Source of the DNA: Ottelia alismoides
Taxonomy: Eukaryota; Streptophyta; Magnoliopsida; Alismatales; Hydrocharitaceae
Length of the DNA stretch: 64,000 nucleotides
NCBI GenBank assembly: GCA_037367405.1
Contig: JAZKJV010000686.1
Coordinates: 310,001-374,000 of the forward strand
Reading direction: 5' to 3'
Position numbers and translations under genes: made by a program. The notes below the pieces were generated by a model. That model made no database searches, was not told the origin of the DNA, and saw only the letters and a program-made list of their open reading frames with translations. Positions within the stretch are counted from its first letter, which is position 1. Each line of letters begins with the position of its first letter. Below are positions 46,013 to 59,689 of this stretch, in pieces.

Positions 46013-49000
46013 TGATGAATCCATGATTCATCATTCTAGTTAGCTGAAAATAGAGCTTCGTCCCGAGAATTTAGGTTCATTTGCATGTTAACTTCATAAA
46101 ATTAACTTTCAGGCATCTATAAGTAATTTGCATAAATTAGCATTTCATATTGCATTCATAATCATCCATAAATTTTCATCTAACTTCATGCATTTTTAGT
46201 TAAATCATGTTAATTCCATTGAACATAAAACCAACTCCATTGTGTATATATCACTAATCTTAATCTATGAAAAATCCTAAAACATTGCTAACTTATACAT
46301 ATGCAAAATAAACCCAAATCCTACTTTCAGGACATACAGACTGAAATGTTGATATGTTTCTCATACATTGTCTAATATCTCATACAATTTCATAAAAATT
46401 GGAGATCATTTGTAAAATTTGGGGTTTAGGCCTCGTTTGCGCATTGTGCATTTTCAATGATTTTGACCTATCATTACATGTGCATATTTCATTCATTCTA
46501 ACTATTTTCTCTTTCATTTCTTTAACCCATTCATTGTTTTAATAAATCACATAAAAAATGAAATCCAAAAATATTAGAAAAGAAAAGGACCAATTTTGAC
46601 TTGAGCTTTCTACTCTAATCCACTAGTACATAATTAATCTCGCAAATTTTTCTGACATATTTGAACCCATAAAAATACCGAAAAATTTCATATAAACCCA
46701 TTGCATTATTCCATAGCATGTTTGATTTTTGCATGCATTTATCTATCATCAGAAAATCAAATAAAAATTGTAAAGCTGAAAAATGATATTTTATATACAT
46801 AAAATATCACCAAATATTTCATTCCGCAATCCGTTTGCACCAGAGTCCTTCATGAACATTGTAGCTTGCATTTAGATCTACATTTTTTGTGATGAGCACT
46901 TTTGCATCCGAGTCTATTTATTATTTTTAATGTATTTATTTCTGCATATTAAGCATTGGTCAACATCTTTAATCAACACATGCCACGTGGCATCTCTCCA
47001 TTGGGCCACATGTCCTAGTCTCCTATATCCTCTCTCTCCATGTGCCAAGCATGTGTCCTCTTATCTCTTCTTCATGTCACATACCTAGCACGTGACTTCT
47101 TCTTCCCTCATCATCACGTGCACCACACGTGAGTATCTCCTCCACCATCCTCCTACTGCCCCGACCACCTGACTCTGCATGCATGCCTCCACCGCTCATT
47201 GGTTGACCGCTCCACAGCTAAACCTCCTCTTTCTCCAGCGAGACCCAACTGCTCGAACCCTTCCAACCCCTCGACCTTATCCCTTCTCTCCAACCAATCT
47301 AATCATATCCCCTTCAGCCATCCTGGAATCCCTAACTATCTCCCGCTATCTTCTTTCCGGCAAAAACCCATCACTCTAACTGACATCGCCCTATCCTTTT
47401 GCCTCGTTTAAGACCCCAATAGTCAGAAGCACAACCACCTTATCTTCCCCTCCCTTCGAGTGTTAACTCATTCCCATTTTCTGATGATCACCCATCACCT
47501 TATCCCTACTCTACTACCTATTTAAACCCATCATTCTCTCCGATCGAGGCTATCCACCATTCTCCACCAATGCCGTATTTGACATAATCTGAGAGGGAGA
47601 AGGATATGCAGGCCTGGTGGTTGATGACAACGACCACCGTCCGTGATGAAGACCTTCTGAAGGAGAGATCCATGAAGCTGCGAGACTTCGTGTTGTTGAG
47701 TTTTTCATCAAGAGCCAGCAAGAGCTCCAAAGGTATCCACCGCATTCCAGAAGCAACAACCATCGGAGTTGAGCTCCGCTACTCCAGCCATCAGGCATTA
47801 CCCATACCCCTCCCTTTTTCTTCTTCCAGAACCCCTCATCTTCTTTCTCTGCTACTCCCCCTCCTCCATCAAAACCCAATCTGCATCGCACCGCCTCATT
47901 AGCCCATCTCGATCCTTCTGCCTCCACTTTCCATCATCTGCTTTCATCTCTTCCACCTCTCTGATCTACTTCATCTTCATCTCCAGCGACCCGCACGCAT
48001 TCATCGGCATCGTATCAACACTTGGTAGCTTCATCAACCACGAGAGGTGTGGGCCCCCATCTCCAGTCATCAAGGGCTCGGGGCGCTTTGCACTCCGACC
48101 TCACCTCCAAGCTTCAATGACAATACTTCCAGTAGGGCCACCCTCCTCCAAGGCTCCTCTAGGATCCTCTCACCAGAGTCTTCCTCTATCGCAATGAGCA
48201 TCACTTGGCGTGGAATCAAGCCTTCATCTACAGTCTAGACCACAAATCAACTTCGGATCTGAGCCAAGTGCCCCGGGAGTTCCGAAGTAATAGATAGATA
48301 ACACATAGAGACCCAAGCCCCCCAAACAGCTTCGCCTCACATGCACCGCACGTGTTTACGATCCTTCTGACTTTCCAAAATCACTAGAAAAACCCGTCAC
48401 GTGCTCGTTGATGATCCGCAAAATCGGCCCTTTAGGAGTGTGTAATTAGCACTTGGAATTGTCGTAGCAGTCGGGCCGAAATGGGCTCATCAAAGACCAT
48501 CTGATTTAAATAGGTATCAATCAGAATGAGATGGTCGTAATTTATTTATTTTACTTGGCAAGAAACCATGGTCGAACTCAGGGACACGAGCCTTTCTCTA
48601 ATTATTTGAATTTTTATCCATTTAACTAAGTGTTGAGTTAGAGATCTATAGGTCAAATTATGCGAGAAGACACAACAATGCATTAAGATAAAGTAAACAT
48701 ACATTTTTTATCAATTTTTATCATGCAAATAAATGCTATGTAATGCAATGAAAATATGCCCTAGGTAAAAAATGATGAGCAAGATTTAACAAGAGTTAAT
48801 TTCAAGTTTAATTAAAGAGGCAAATGTGATGAACAATTTTAAGTAAGGCATTAGTTCAAGCTCGAATATACACAAAGCTACTACATAATACATAAAACTC
48901 ATTGTGTCCAAAACAACAATTAAGCATGCCATTAGAAAGACCATCAAACCAGCTTTAAAACAAAACTGAAATCAACTCAATTGGAATTACGGTGCTCAAG

Positions 49001-49444
49001 ATATGCACGAAGGAAAGCAAGGGCATAATTGAAAGAAAACATAAAAATAAACTACAGACAGGTCCCTAGGAGGGACTAAAATGTAATTATGAAAAAGCTC
49101 GGGACCTTCCCTTTAAATAAACCACACGCGTGGGGGCATATTTGCAATTATTTAAACCTGCAAGGGTAAAAATGCAAAATACCCCAGGCGCGCGTGGTAC
49201 CACACGTGCGTCAGGACCTGTTTGCAATATTGAAGAATCTCGTGGACCTCTCTGCAATTTTTCTAGATAATCACGTGCAATGCACGTGCTATCCAGGCTC
49301 GGAGGACAAATGAGGCTTGGCAGAGGTTCGTGGTGCTTCGGCCAGGCTCGGATCCTAGTTCGGGCTCGGTGCAGGCTCGTGAAGGCTCGGGCGCTCCAGC
49401 AGGTTCGGCGTTAGGCTCGGGCGTCGCCACGTGGCTAGCTCGGA

Positions 49445-49616
49445 GCCATTGGATCATGAGGATCCAACGGCATCTGGAGATGAATCTTCTGGACGACGTG
49501 GCTGCATCAAAACCGTTGGATATTGAGAATCCAACGGTTCCTGGAAGAGGCGCTGGATTGGCGACGTGGACGTTCTTGGACCGTTGGATGATCCCCTGGA
49601 GAGGGACATCCAACGG
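49445..49616. repeat. Cluster of three CCGTTGGAT...ATCCAACGG inverted repeats
   Basis: Positions 49445-49470, 49511-49539 and 49581-49616; two more at 50669-50692 and 51003-51030. Arms of 9-10 bases around spacers of 6 to 18 bases. The AACGG core is the one bound by MYB proteins in mitotic (MSA) elements. Confidence 0.75.
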
Positions 49617-51167
49617 TGACTGCTTCTTCGTCATCCTCCGCAGCTGGCGGCGGATTCAAAGCTCCGGCAAAGGAGCTCCTCCTCCGCCACTCTATCTCGG
49701 TCATGGCAGACCTCCCCAGAGCTCCTTGGATGGATGTTGAGGAAGATGGGAGCTCGGGGAAGGTCCAGAAGCCTCTTGCATCGATCATCGGAGCTAGGAG
49801 GACAACTGTGAGGACAATGAAGTCGGCTCCGACAGAGCTCCGACCATTGAAAGCTTCGAAGACCTACAAATTAGTAACATAGCCGAAGCGAACAGAAGTG
49901 CGTGCGTGAATGAAGTGGGAGCTTGGCGAGCGGAGAAGATGGAAGCTCAAGGCTCCTCTGTTGTGGGGAGGCGGAGGAGGTGGGTCGGAAGTGATTCAAG
50001 ATTTGGAGGAAGAGGAGCGCGGTCGGAGGAGTGCGCGTGAAAGGGGGGTGCTTGGCGGAGCTTGGGAGGTGATCAGTGGAAGATGAATGTGGGAATAGTA
50101 ACCTACAACATTAAGCAAAATTAAAGGAAAATATAAGAAAGGAAGAAGGAGGTTTACCTGGTCGGAGATGGAATGGGAGCTTGGGCTTGGGGTTCCATAG
50201 GATCCCCGGGTCTTCGCTGGACTCCGGAAGCAACTCGGAGCAGCTCGAGCGGGCCTGGAGGCACCGCAGCTCCGCCGTGATCGGCGGAGGGTCGACACCG
50301 GGGAGAGAAGTCGTCATCGCTCAATCCTCTCGCCCCTCTCTGTCACAGAGAGGCGGAGGAGGGCTGGGCCTCCTCCCACGTAAAGGTGGACCAGGGGTGT
50401 TGCTGGAGGAGGCGGAGTATTTGAAGGAAGAACATGGCGGTTCCGGTGGTGATGGTGATGGTTTGATTGGGGATCGTGGGATGACTGGAAGGATGTCGTG
50501 GGTCGTAGAGGCATGCGCGATGAAGAGGGGAGATGGAGGACCATCGTGGGGCAACTGGCGATGGGAGATGGTGGCTGGTGAGTGCGAGAAAATGGAAAGG
50601 GGGAGAGGTGTGCGCGAGCTGGAGATCGTGTGAGAGAGGGGTAATCAGAGGTAGACGACGATGCATGGCCGTTGGATCTGGAGATCCAACGGTGGAGAGC
50701 TATGCGCGAAAGAACGGCGTAGATTAGGCCGAGGGCGTAGTGATCGAAGGGCCGATGAATGCGCCACGTGTTGAGCGCATGGGTCAGCGGAAGCGAACGA
50801 TCCAGATCGGGCTAGACGATTGATCGGAGGGTTGGAGGCTTAGGCGGCAATAGACGATGGTGATCGCATCTTCAAACGGTGATCTGGTGGTAGGGAAGTT
50901 GACATGTGGCGCAAGCAGAAGAAGGCAGGAACGAGCGATGAGGATCAAGGACAGGGAAGATCTGATGGCTAAGAAGAAGACGAGAATGTGGACAAAGCTG
51001 GGCTGTTGGATCCAATGAGAGATCCAACGGATGAGGATGACGACGGATGAGACAAGGGAGACGGGGCCACTTGGCTCACCCAGAATGGGCCACGTGGCCC
51101 AATCAGATTATTGCAAACATGAATTTGATTTTTCAAGGTTAATTTGGCAGAATTTGAGAAAACTCAA

Positions 51168-51212
51168 AACATGAAAGTTGTAGATCTTGATAAGATCTAC
51201 AAGTTTCATGTT
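51168..51212. repeat. 45-bp palindrome, solo LTR copy
   Basis: Same palindrome as at 8227-8271 with small changes in the centre. Confidence 0.8.
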
Positions 51213-52397
51213 GACTAGAACTGGAGATGAGATCAAACAAAGACTCGAAATATTTTTGAGGGTATTTTAAAGTCTAAAAATACCACAATTTTTTGTTTTG
51301 CCATTTTTTGTGGTTTTTAATTTATTAAGGACTCTGATAATTACAGGACATTAACTGGGATTTATTGACACAAAGCTTAAGCAAGGGGGTTAATAATTGG
51401 AAATTGTGATGATGAAATCGAGTTTCATCACTCGCACGTGCGACGTGGGTAATTTGCACAAACCTCCTCCCCTGAAAACTACATCAGTACCCCTGTCGTA
51501 GGTAATTTGCATGAAGAACAAGATGCCTTTGCCAAATTGCTGAACAATCCCTTGAAGGATATAACTGCAATCTATTTTATTTTAATTACTATTTAGTCCT
51601 TGAATTTCAATTAGTCATACCTTGAACATTATTTATCATATTTCAACGTTTTTGGTGTCATTTTGATATCTGATTCAATGTCTTTCATATTAAACATTGA
51701 GATTTTATTTCTGAGACATTGTTTGACATTAAATAATCCAAGGACTCATTTTTTCATTTTGAGCACCTCTATTCTTTATATAAATTATTTCATTGCTCAA
51801 TAATTTGTGATTTGATAGGGGACTTAATTGGGACATTAATTGAACCATTAATTAAACCATAGAGGAGGGAGCTTGAATTTCTTTTATTAGCTTGGCTTGA
51901 CTTTGTCTGACTTGTTGCACATTCACCTTTATCTTTGCATATACATTTTCCGTCAGTTTCATCTTCATTCAAAAATCACAAAAATAGCAAATTATTTATT
52001 CCTCGCCACATAGCATAGCATTATTTCTTCACATTAAATTATTTTGTAAAATTCATTCATCATGTTTCTTTTCGCAATTAATTACATTAATTGAAACCCA
52101 TCAAAAGCTGAAAAAGAGAAAAACATCAAAATAAAGTATTCGTCATCCCTTTGAAAACCAAAATTTTTAGATTATTTATTGATTAATCTTAGACCCTCTT
52201 ATTACCTCCATGAGCTTGACCTTTGGACTTACCCAAGTAAAATAAATAATCTGATTGCATTGAGACGTGATTTTCCCTATCATTTCATGGTGTAATCATC
52301 ACTATTGACAAACCGCTAGATTTCCCGACTACAAAAAATCTAACATTTTATTCGTTAGTTCCACAAAACTAACGTAGCGAATCCGGCGCTCATCAAA

Positions 52398-52415
52398 TGG
52401 TGTTGTTACCGGCGA
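52398..52415 (+). other. tRNA-Asp primer binding site, element 3
   Basis: TGGTGTTGTTACCGGCGA two bases after the LTR; five differences from TGGCGCCGTTGCCGGGGA, four of them C-to-T or G-to-A. Confidence 0.75.
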
Positions 52416-53352
52416 GGTATATTGTTTAGGATTTTTTTAAGTAATTTAAATTTTAGGTTTTCCATGCCCGAGTAGTCTCACCCTCGGTTTTCTTGTATTT
52501 ATTTCTCCATTAATTTTTCATCATTATTTATTTATTTTTTTATATTTTTTGAGAACATTTCTCTAATATTTGATCTTTTATTTTTTGTGTGAGGTACCTG
52601 ATGGACTTTGCTTGGAAGATGACGCAACTCGAAGCTATTGGACGTACGGAGAATTTCTTTTCTTATTTTTGGAGGGAGTGTTCTTATTTTATTAACTTGT
52701 AATTAATTTCTCATTTTCAGCGGTCCCTGATCGGGTTCTCGTATGTGTAAAGAGATTGGAATTATTCTATGGTGTGCCAGACCTATTTCACTCTTTCGTG
52801 AGGGTGGGGCCTGATTTGAGTGGTTAGTAGGTTTGACCTACACATACGACTATTAGAGTTGCTAGGGTTTCATTGCTTATGCTTGTATATTTGAGGACCA
52901 CACTTTGCACTTAATTGAGATGCACTTTTAGATCGTTCAACCTAGTCAAAATTTTAACACAATTCTTCCCGATTAATAGACATTTCTGCTAAGTGTGGTT
53001 TTGTCGGCTTGCAATTAATATAGATTAAATTTCAAATTCTTGTATTACATCTCACATGGAGATTGCAAAGAAGCACTGTAAGTCTTCTATCTTAGTATAA
53101 ATTATTGTCTTTCTCATGCATTGGATTTTCTTGATCCTCTCGCTTGTTTTGCCACTTAAGATCTAAAGAAAATTGGGACTAGACGATAGACACGTATTTT
53201 TTTCTTGTCTAAAAACTCCAATGATCGCCAAATAAAATTGAGACTGGTGAACAAGGCCAACTTAAATTAACCATAAAATTGAGATTTTTTGCTGAAGAAT
53301 AACCCCATCCTTGTATTCATTTATTGTTCTAATTGAGTGAGAGAAATTGGTC
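52416..53352 (+). other. Leader of element 3, ending in a deletion junction
   Basis: AT-rich leader without coding frame. At about 53352 it passes straight into LTR sequence that lacks its first 18 or so bases, so gag, pol and PPT of this copy are deleted. Confidence 0.6.
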
Positions 53353-56332
53353 ATTCTAATTAGCTGAAAATAGAGCTTCATCTTGAGAATTTAGGTTCAT
53401 TTGCAATGTTAACATCATAAAATTAACTTTCGAGAATCTATAAATATTTTGCATAAATTAGCACATCATATTGCATTCATAATCATACATGAATTTTCAC
53501 CAAAGTTCATGTATTTTTAATTAAATCATGCTAACTCCATTAGACATAAAACAAAGTACATTGTGTACATATCACTAACCTTGATACATGAAAAATCCTA
53601 AAATATTTCTAACTTATGTATATACAAAATAAACCTAAACCCTGATTTGATGATAGAAGGACTAAAACGTTGATATCTTTCTCATACAGTATCTGATTTC
53701 ACTCTACTCACTTTAAAGTAATATACATTCAAATACCTTCAAAACAAGATCAATTTCATAAAAATCAGAGCTCATTTGTGAAAGTTGAGTTTTGAGCCTC
53801 TTTTGCAATGTGCATTTTCACTGATTTTGACATATCATTTCATGTACATATTTCGTTCATTCTAACTATTTTCCATTTCATTTCTTTAACTCATTCATTG
53901 TTTTAATAAATCACATAAAAATTAAAATCCAAGAATATAAGAAAAGAAATGAAAAAGACCAATTCTGGCTAGAGCATTCCACCCTAATCTGCTTGTACAT
54001 TATTAATCTCCCTAAGTTTTCTGACGTATTAAAAACCCATTAAAATCCTAAAAAATATCATATAAACACAATGCATTATTCCTTAACATGTTTTGTTTTT
54101 GCATACATTTATCTATCATCAGATAATTAAATAAAAATTGTAAAGCTAAAAAATGGCATTTTATATACATAAAATGTCACCAAAAATTTTATTCTGCATT
54201 TTGTTCGTACTTGAGTCCTTCATGAACATTGTCGCTTGCATTTAGATCTACATTTTTTGTTGAGCACTTTTGCATCTGAGTCCATTTACTACTTTCAATG
54301 TATATATTTCTGCATTTTAAGCATTAGTCAACATCTTTTGTCAATGCATGCCACGTGGCATCTTGCCACTGAGCAACCTGTCATGGTCTCCCACATTCTC
54401 TCTCTCTCTCCATGTGCCACACATGTGAGCCTGTCTCTCTTCTCCCCATCACATGCCTAGCATGTGACTTCTTCTTCCCTCCTCATCATGTGCGTCGCAC
54501 GTGAGGGTCTCCTCCATCCTCTTCCTGATGTGCTTATCCACCTGCATCCTCCAATATCTTCCGAAAGCGAGAGAGAGAGAGAGAGCCCGGGAAGAGGCGG
54601 TGACAGCACCTCCACACCACGGCGAAGAACCTCCTCCATGGTGAGATCTACCGATGTCCCCCCGGTCTAGCTGCTACGACACCAAGACTCCTCTGCCGTG
54701 GAGTCGAGGTAATTAACATGAGTCGAATCAATCTCCTCTGATTTTAGGCGACTCTCCAATCATCTTCTTTTTATCCCTTCTGCTCCTCTTCGTTTTTGTA
54801 TTTCCGCATGTACACATAGCACCATACCTAACCTCGTTGGCAAACACTTCTCCACCATTTTCTCGACCATCACTACTTCCCCTTCTACCTTGCGAAATCT
54901 CCCACCACCTTGCTTCTCTCCTCCACCGCACAGGAGCACCCTCCACTTATCTTCTTCTTTGTAGCACGACCTTCACCAACCAGACCGGATCTCCTTCATC
55001 GCATCACCATCACCTTGCTCGAAGCCAGTCTCCTCCAAGCACTCTTCATCGAAGCCAGGAATCCCATGCCAGAGGCTCCGCACTGCCGACCATCGTCATC
55101 TACAAAACATCGACTTCTTGGGGCTTCTCATGCAAAAGCCCCAACGCAATTCATCAAATGGTCCTCGGACATTTTGAGCCACCGAAATCGAGCCTCCACC
55201 TTCGAGTCTTAATTGAGGCATCCCCAATCGACATGTGAAGGTTCGTCCACGAGCCAGAGCTACACATGTCGCGTTGACTTACAGACAGACCCCACGCGCG
55301 TCACACATGCGAGTGGGGGAATTGACACAAGTGCCACCACAGTTTTCTTGATTTGCAATAAGACCCCATCTAGGAGACACATGAGGAGCCCATGTGCTCG
55401 CAGCGAATTGCACAACTACCCCCAACTCTTTCAAGAACTACACTTACCCCAGTCGGGGGAAAATTGCAAAGAAGATCTATCATTTTTTAGAAACTACAAA
55501 ACGATCCTTTCCAAGGGTATATATGCAAATATTTTATTTATTTTATTTACAATTTAGTCCTTTAAGTTCAATTAGTCATATCTCGAACATTATTTATCGA
55601 ATTTCCATGTTTTTGGTGTCATTTCGATCCCTAATTCATTTTCTTTCTTATTAAACATTGAGATTCTATTTCTGAGATATTGATCGACACTAATAATTCA
55701 AGGATTGATTATGCTCATTTTGAGCATCTCTATTCTTCGATATCGACTTTCTATTACTCAATGACATGTGATTTATGAAGATTTCTTTCAGGAGATTAAT
55801 TACAGATTAATGAAATAATTATTTGCTATAATCCTGGAATAATTGATTTGGCTTCTTGCTCCATATTCACCATCACTTGCATTTCCATTTCACATCATTT
55901 AAAAATCAATAAAAAATATTGCATTTGTTTTTTTTTCTAACACAGAGCATAGCATCATTTTTCTTCCATTAAATTATTTTATAAATTCATGCATCACATT
56001 TATTTTTGCAATTAGTTACATCTTTATTTAAAAAACCATAAAAATATGAAAAATAGAAAAATACCAAAAAGAAATACTTCTTCTTCTTGATAGCTAACTT
56101 GAATTATTTAGAGATTAATTTTGAACCCTCACGTTACCTCCCTGAGTTCCACCTTGGGACTTACAGTTACCCAAGTAAAAGAAATAATCTGATCGCATGA
56201 GACTTGATTTTTTATATCATTTCTTGGTGTCATCATCACTGTTGATGATTCGTTGAATTTCCCAACTACAACAACTCCGACATTTTATTCGTTAATTCCA
56301 CGAAATTATCGTAGGGATTTTAGTGCTCATAA
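53353..56332 (+). repeat. Second LTR of element 3, 5' tip missing
   Basis: Begins inside the LTR at CATTCTAATTAGCTG (compare 46032) and follows it to GTGCTCATAAA. It keeps a 40-base segment near 53697-53740 that the left copy lacks. The U5 motif is at 56136-56153. The CT-rich middle (54240-55240) has long frames that are not conserved with the left LTR. Confidence 0.85.
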
Positions 56333-56864
56333 AGCATGCAACTTTAATATCATCCATTATATGATCTAGAAAATTTTACTCATGTGAGTTATATTTAATA
56401 AAAATAAATTTTCATAGCTATGAAATCGTAATAAATTTTGAAAAAAAAGAAAATATCTAATTGATGTTTGAAGTTAAAATATTGGGATATGATTATGATA
56501 AGCCACTACTAGATTATTTTTTTAGTTTTAATTATTAGAAATGGATAATTTGCCAAATTTTAAAGATTAATTTTTAAAATGAATTATACCAAAATGATAT
56601 AAAATATTAAATTATTTATCAAATATGAAGTATGATAATCAGAAGTTGAATGATTGTGAAAATTTTATTAGACATTTGAGATTTTTATAACAACAATAAA
56701 ACAAAATATAATGTAGAATTTTATCCTATAGTGCATTATATTCGTAGTTGTTAGGTAAATCTATCCATCATAAGTATATTGCTAATAACCACATACATCT
56801 ATATAAGATGATTTAAATATTACCATCATATACAAGTATACACTCTTCATCATCATTATCCCTT
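56333..56864. other. AT-rich DNA, nothing recognised
   Basis: No coding frame, repeat boundary or RNA gene that I can support. Confidence 0.5.
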
Positions 56865-56961
56865 TGTATTCTCCAAGGGGTTTGACATGAAATTGATATT
56901 TTTCCGTGCCTCATGTATTCTCCAAGGGGTTTGACATGAAATTGATCTTTTCCGTGCTTCC
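56865..56961. repeat. Two-copy tandem duplication, 49-bp unit
   Basis: TGTATTCTCCAAGGGGTTTG...CCGTGCYTC at 56865 and again at 56914, with two or three differences. Confidence 0.9.
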
Positions 56962-57270
56962 TCCAAGTCTTGACTCAATAATCAGTCCCATTCCTCCGTC
57001 TTGCAAAAGGTTTTGGTTCTACTATTGGATTTTGCGCATCTTGTATACTAGTTGGGTAATTTCCTCCTGTTCCCAAGCCAAGGGTCTGCTGCTTTGTCTA
57101 TTCTGGCAATAAGAGGCCAAGATAGATAGTCTAGACAGGAAAGGAAGGTGGAAGGGCTAGGAGTTCTCTTTGAAAAGAAAAGAACTGGGCACAATATATC
57201 TCGTTTATTCTTTTATATTCCATTTTTCTTATATTTTTACTTTAATATACTACGGATATCTTCTTTTATT

Positions 57271-57849
57271 TTAGATATCATGTGAAATTGATGACGAAGG
57301 AATGGATTTGGAAGGTGATGAAGAATCCTGCTCTAAGAGACAGCTCTTGATCTGCTCGATGCGATTCACGCGTTCCTTAGAGCTCATGAAATCTACAGTT
57401 GAAAGTTCATGCTCGGATGACCTCTTCAACTCAATAGATTAGGTCAGAATTGCGTGAAATGGGGATGAGTGGGGGTCTTCGAAGAAGATAGTTGGAATGG
57501 AGTCGAAACTTTATATATGAACGGATTTAAGGGTGGTCAGAGGGTGGAAGAGACGAAGAATGGTCAGGCAAAGGTGTCAACGTAATCGAAATGTAGATTG
57601 GATGATCAAAGTTCCTCTGAACTGGAGATTGGAGGTTGAAGGTAATTGATGATTTTAAGCCTATATGGAGACTAAAAGCCAGAATTAAAAATGCAAAAAT
57701 AAACGCAATCTCACTACGATTACCTACCGTAAAGAAATGAGAATGAAGATACCTCGATTTGCGATAAGGCAGAGAGGTGGAAACTCACGGCGGAGGGCTC
57801 CGACGAGTGATTGAGTCACGATGATGACACTCTTTCTAACACTCTTCAT
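57271..57849 (-). CDS. Candidate small two-exon gene, unrecognised
   Basis: Exon 1 would run 57849-57753 from an ATG (MKSVRKSVIIVTQSLVGALR...) to a GT donor (CGAG|GTATCT). Exon 2 would run from 57392 (acceptor CAACTGTAG) to a TAA at 57271, encoding a polar helix (SSKERVNRIEQIKSCLLEQD) and a Ser-rich tail. The phases match, giving about 72 residues. The N-terminus is basic and lacks acidic residues for 20 positions, which could be an organelle transit peptide (inference). I do not recognise a family and splice sites were chosen by eye; the second block alone could instead be the last exon of a larger or dead gene. Confidence 0.22.
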
Positions 57850-59689
57850 TGGAGGAATGAAGTTTAGATTTTCTTTTTAAAAGTTTTGTTATGGAAAATT
57901 CGTTTTAAAAATAATTGATAACTTTGTTATTCAAGTATATAAGTTGATATATAAATCTAAGTATCTTTATATATGACATATGTTTGCATCTTTCTTGTTC
58001 AATTATGTTTTTCCATCAAAAGGTCATGCCTTCTGCGATGAAGAATGGATCAATGAGAATGCCCACGTGTTATAAAAAGTTAAACAAATAACCTTACGAG
58101 ACAAATTCCCTAGTGCCGAAATTTTTATATTAGAGCTTGGCTCATTCACCATGATATTCATTCACTCTTCCTTTGTTATGTTTGTTCGATTGGCCAGCTC
58201 GGCATCTCTAGCTTATAAACCTAGGATATATCGGTGAGCTTACAAAGAAAAAAGATGGGACGAAGAGGAAGGTATCAATACATCTAATGTCTCACCCCCG
58301 TTGGATGAAAGGCTTCGCGTGTTCAAACATGGCTGCAATTAGCCGCATGAGGCGAGATTTTAAACACACAGACCATCACACTGATGATGAATAATTCCAT
58401 GTTCCTATAAACACATTGACCGTCCCTGTAGGTACTGGAAATGCTCGTAGCTGTTGGCATCCACGATGGGATCCATAAAGACCTCGCATAAAAGATCCAC
58501 GAGGTTTATCGATATCTAAGTATGCATACATTTCATATAAAACAATAGCATACATATACATTTCTTGTAAAACAATAGCAGATACGTCTTAGATTATGAA
58601 TTTATTTCCAGAAACTCGATGCTTAATCCGCAATGCTCATTTCTGCCATTCAGATGTACCCAAGATGATATTGTAACGGATCAGCTACAGATTTGATATA
58701 GCAATTTCTATATCCATATTCGTTTCATCTTTATCGAATAAGAATATGGATTTGGATAGTCATATCCTAACATAATCAGATATGAATTCCAGTAGAATAT
58801 TCCTTGAATACGAATCTATATCGAATAGAGAGTGAACATAAATATTGACCTAACTTAATATTGAAAAATATGATCGAAGAAAAGATAACAAATTTGAATC
58901 GAACTAATATCAAACATAACGTGATTTAAAACAGATAATATTTAGCCCATCAATTAATGTTATAACTGCAATGAGCTCTATATATACTTGTCGAGCGGTT
59001 GACACCTACATGAGACTTGTCCTTTTACGATTCCCGTGACGTTCTCCAAGCAAAGAAGCATAGTTGTATGAGGTTGAGGGGATGTATAAATTTGGGTTTG
59101 ACTTAATTCTTTACTAAACATAATACATTAGACTATAATACACACATAATATCTCGTATTCGGATTTTCAGATCCGAACCTTTTTGTTGTTGCCATATCT
59201 ATATTTGGAAGTTTTTACATCTAATATCTATGATCTGTTTATACTTGATTAATATTGGAATACGTATATCACCTTTGGTAATTTTTCGAATATGATAAGT
59301 GGATATTAGGTGAACTTCATAAACTTGCATTTCACTCGAGCGATAATTGCAAATCCAATAATGCACATAAGCATGATTGTGTTAAATTACGTTTTTTATA
59401 GCATAGTTGAAGATATCTATTTAGTCAGATGTATCTACAGTGCCCACTTATGAGGTCACAGTGCGCAAGTAGTTATTCTGTAGACTATCTACAAGAGAAA
59501 ACTGCAGCACTAATACGGAAATAGGCAGTTTATGTTCTCCATGGGTCATTAATTATCCAAGCTCAATCTATCATTGGCTAAAACAACACGAGAACAAAAC
59601 TTACTCGATAGCATCTTTTGTCACGCATTATAAATATTACAACTTGTTACCATCCCACGCGACTATATATACGGAGGACAGACACAAAA
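57850..59689. other. Intergenic, nothing recognised
   Basis: AT-rich sequence without supported genes or repeat boundaries. 58200-58340 and 58990-59080 are slightly GC-richer and might be gene scraps, but no motif is visible. Confidence 0.4.

Larger units (their letters stand above)
48409..51430 (-). mobile_element. Solo LTR, related to element 1 LTR
   Basis: 3,022 bp from TGATGATCCGC to TTTCATCA on the plus strand; sense is minus. Flanks are CTCGT (48404-48408) and CTCGC (51431-51435), a 5-bp duplication with one transition. It shares with element 1 the U5 motif (48566-48584), the 45-bp palindrome (51168-51212), the CGAGGCTCGGGC-type repeats and AACGG inverted repeats. Overall sequence is diverged, so it is a sister family. 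Confidence 0.85.
46013..52395 (+). repeat. LTR of element 3, shared, with nested solo LTR
   Basis: Starts TGATGAATCCATGATTCATC and ends GCGCTCATCA; about 3.35 kb without the insertion at 48409-51435. It has a PPT on its left and a PBS on its right, so it works as 3' LTR for 42945-46012 and as 5' LTR for 52396-53352. The promoter region has several CACGTG/CATGTG boxes (46970-47135) and a possible TATTTAAA at 47519-47526. Apparent frames in 47179-48238 are CT-rich leader sequence, not genes. Confidence 0.85.

Noticed and set aside
47179..48238. Pro/Ser/His-rich frames
   Set aside because: CT-rich leader of element 3 LTR; not conserved in the sister LTR at 53353-56332.
49263..49634. Frames in a region with many GGCTCGG words
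   Set aside because: Degenerate short repeats within the solo LTR; the words also occur in element 1 LTR at 19480-19560.
56906..57112. 68-codon frame over the 49-bp duplication
   Set aside because: Begins in the tandem duplication and has no recognisable motif.
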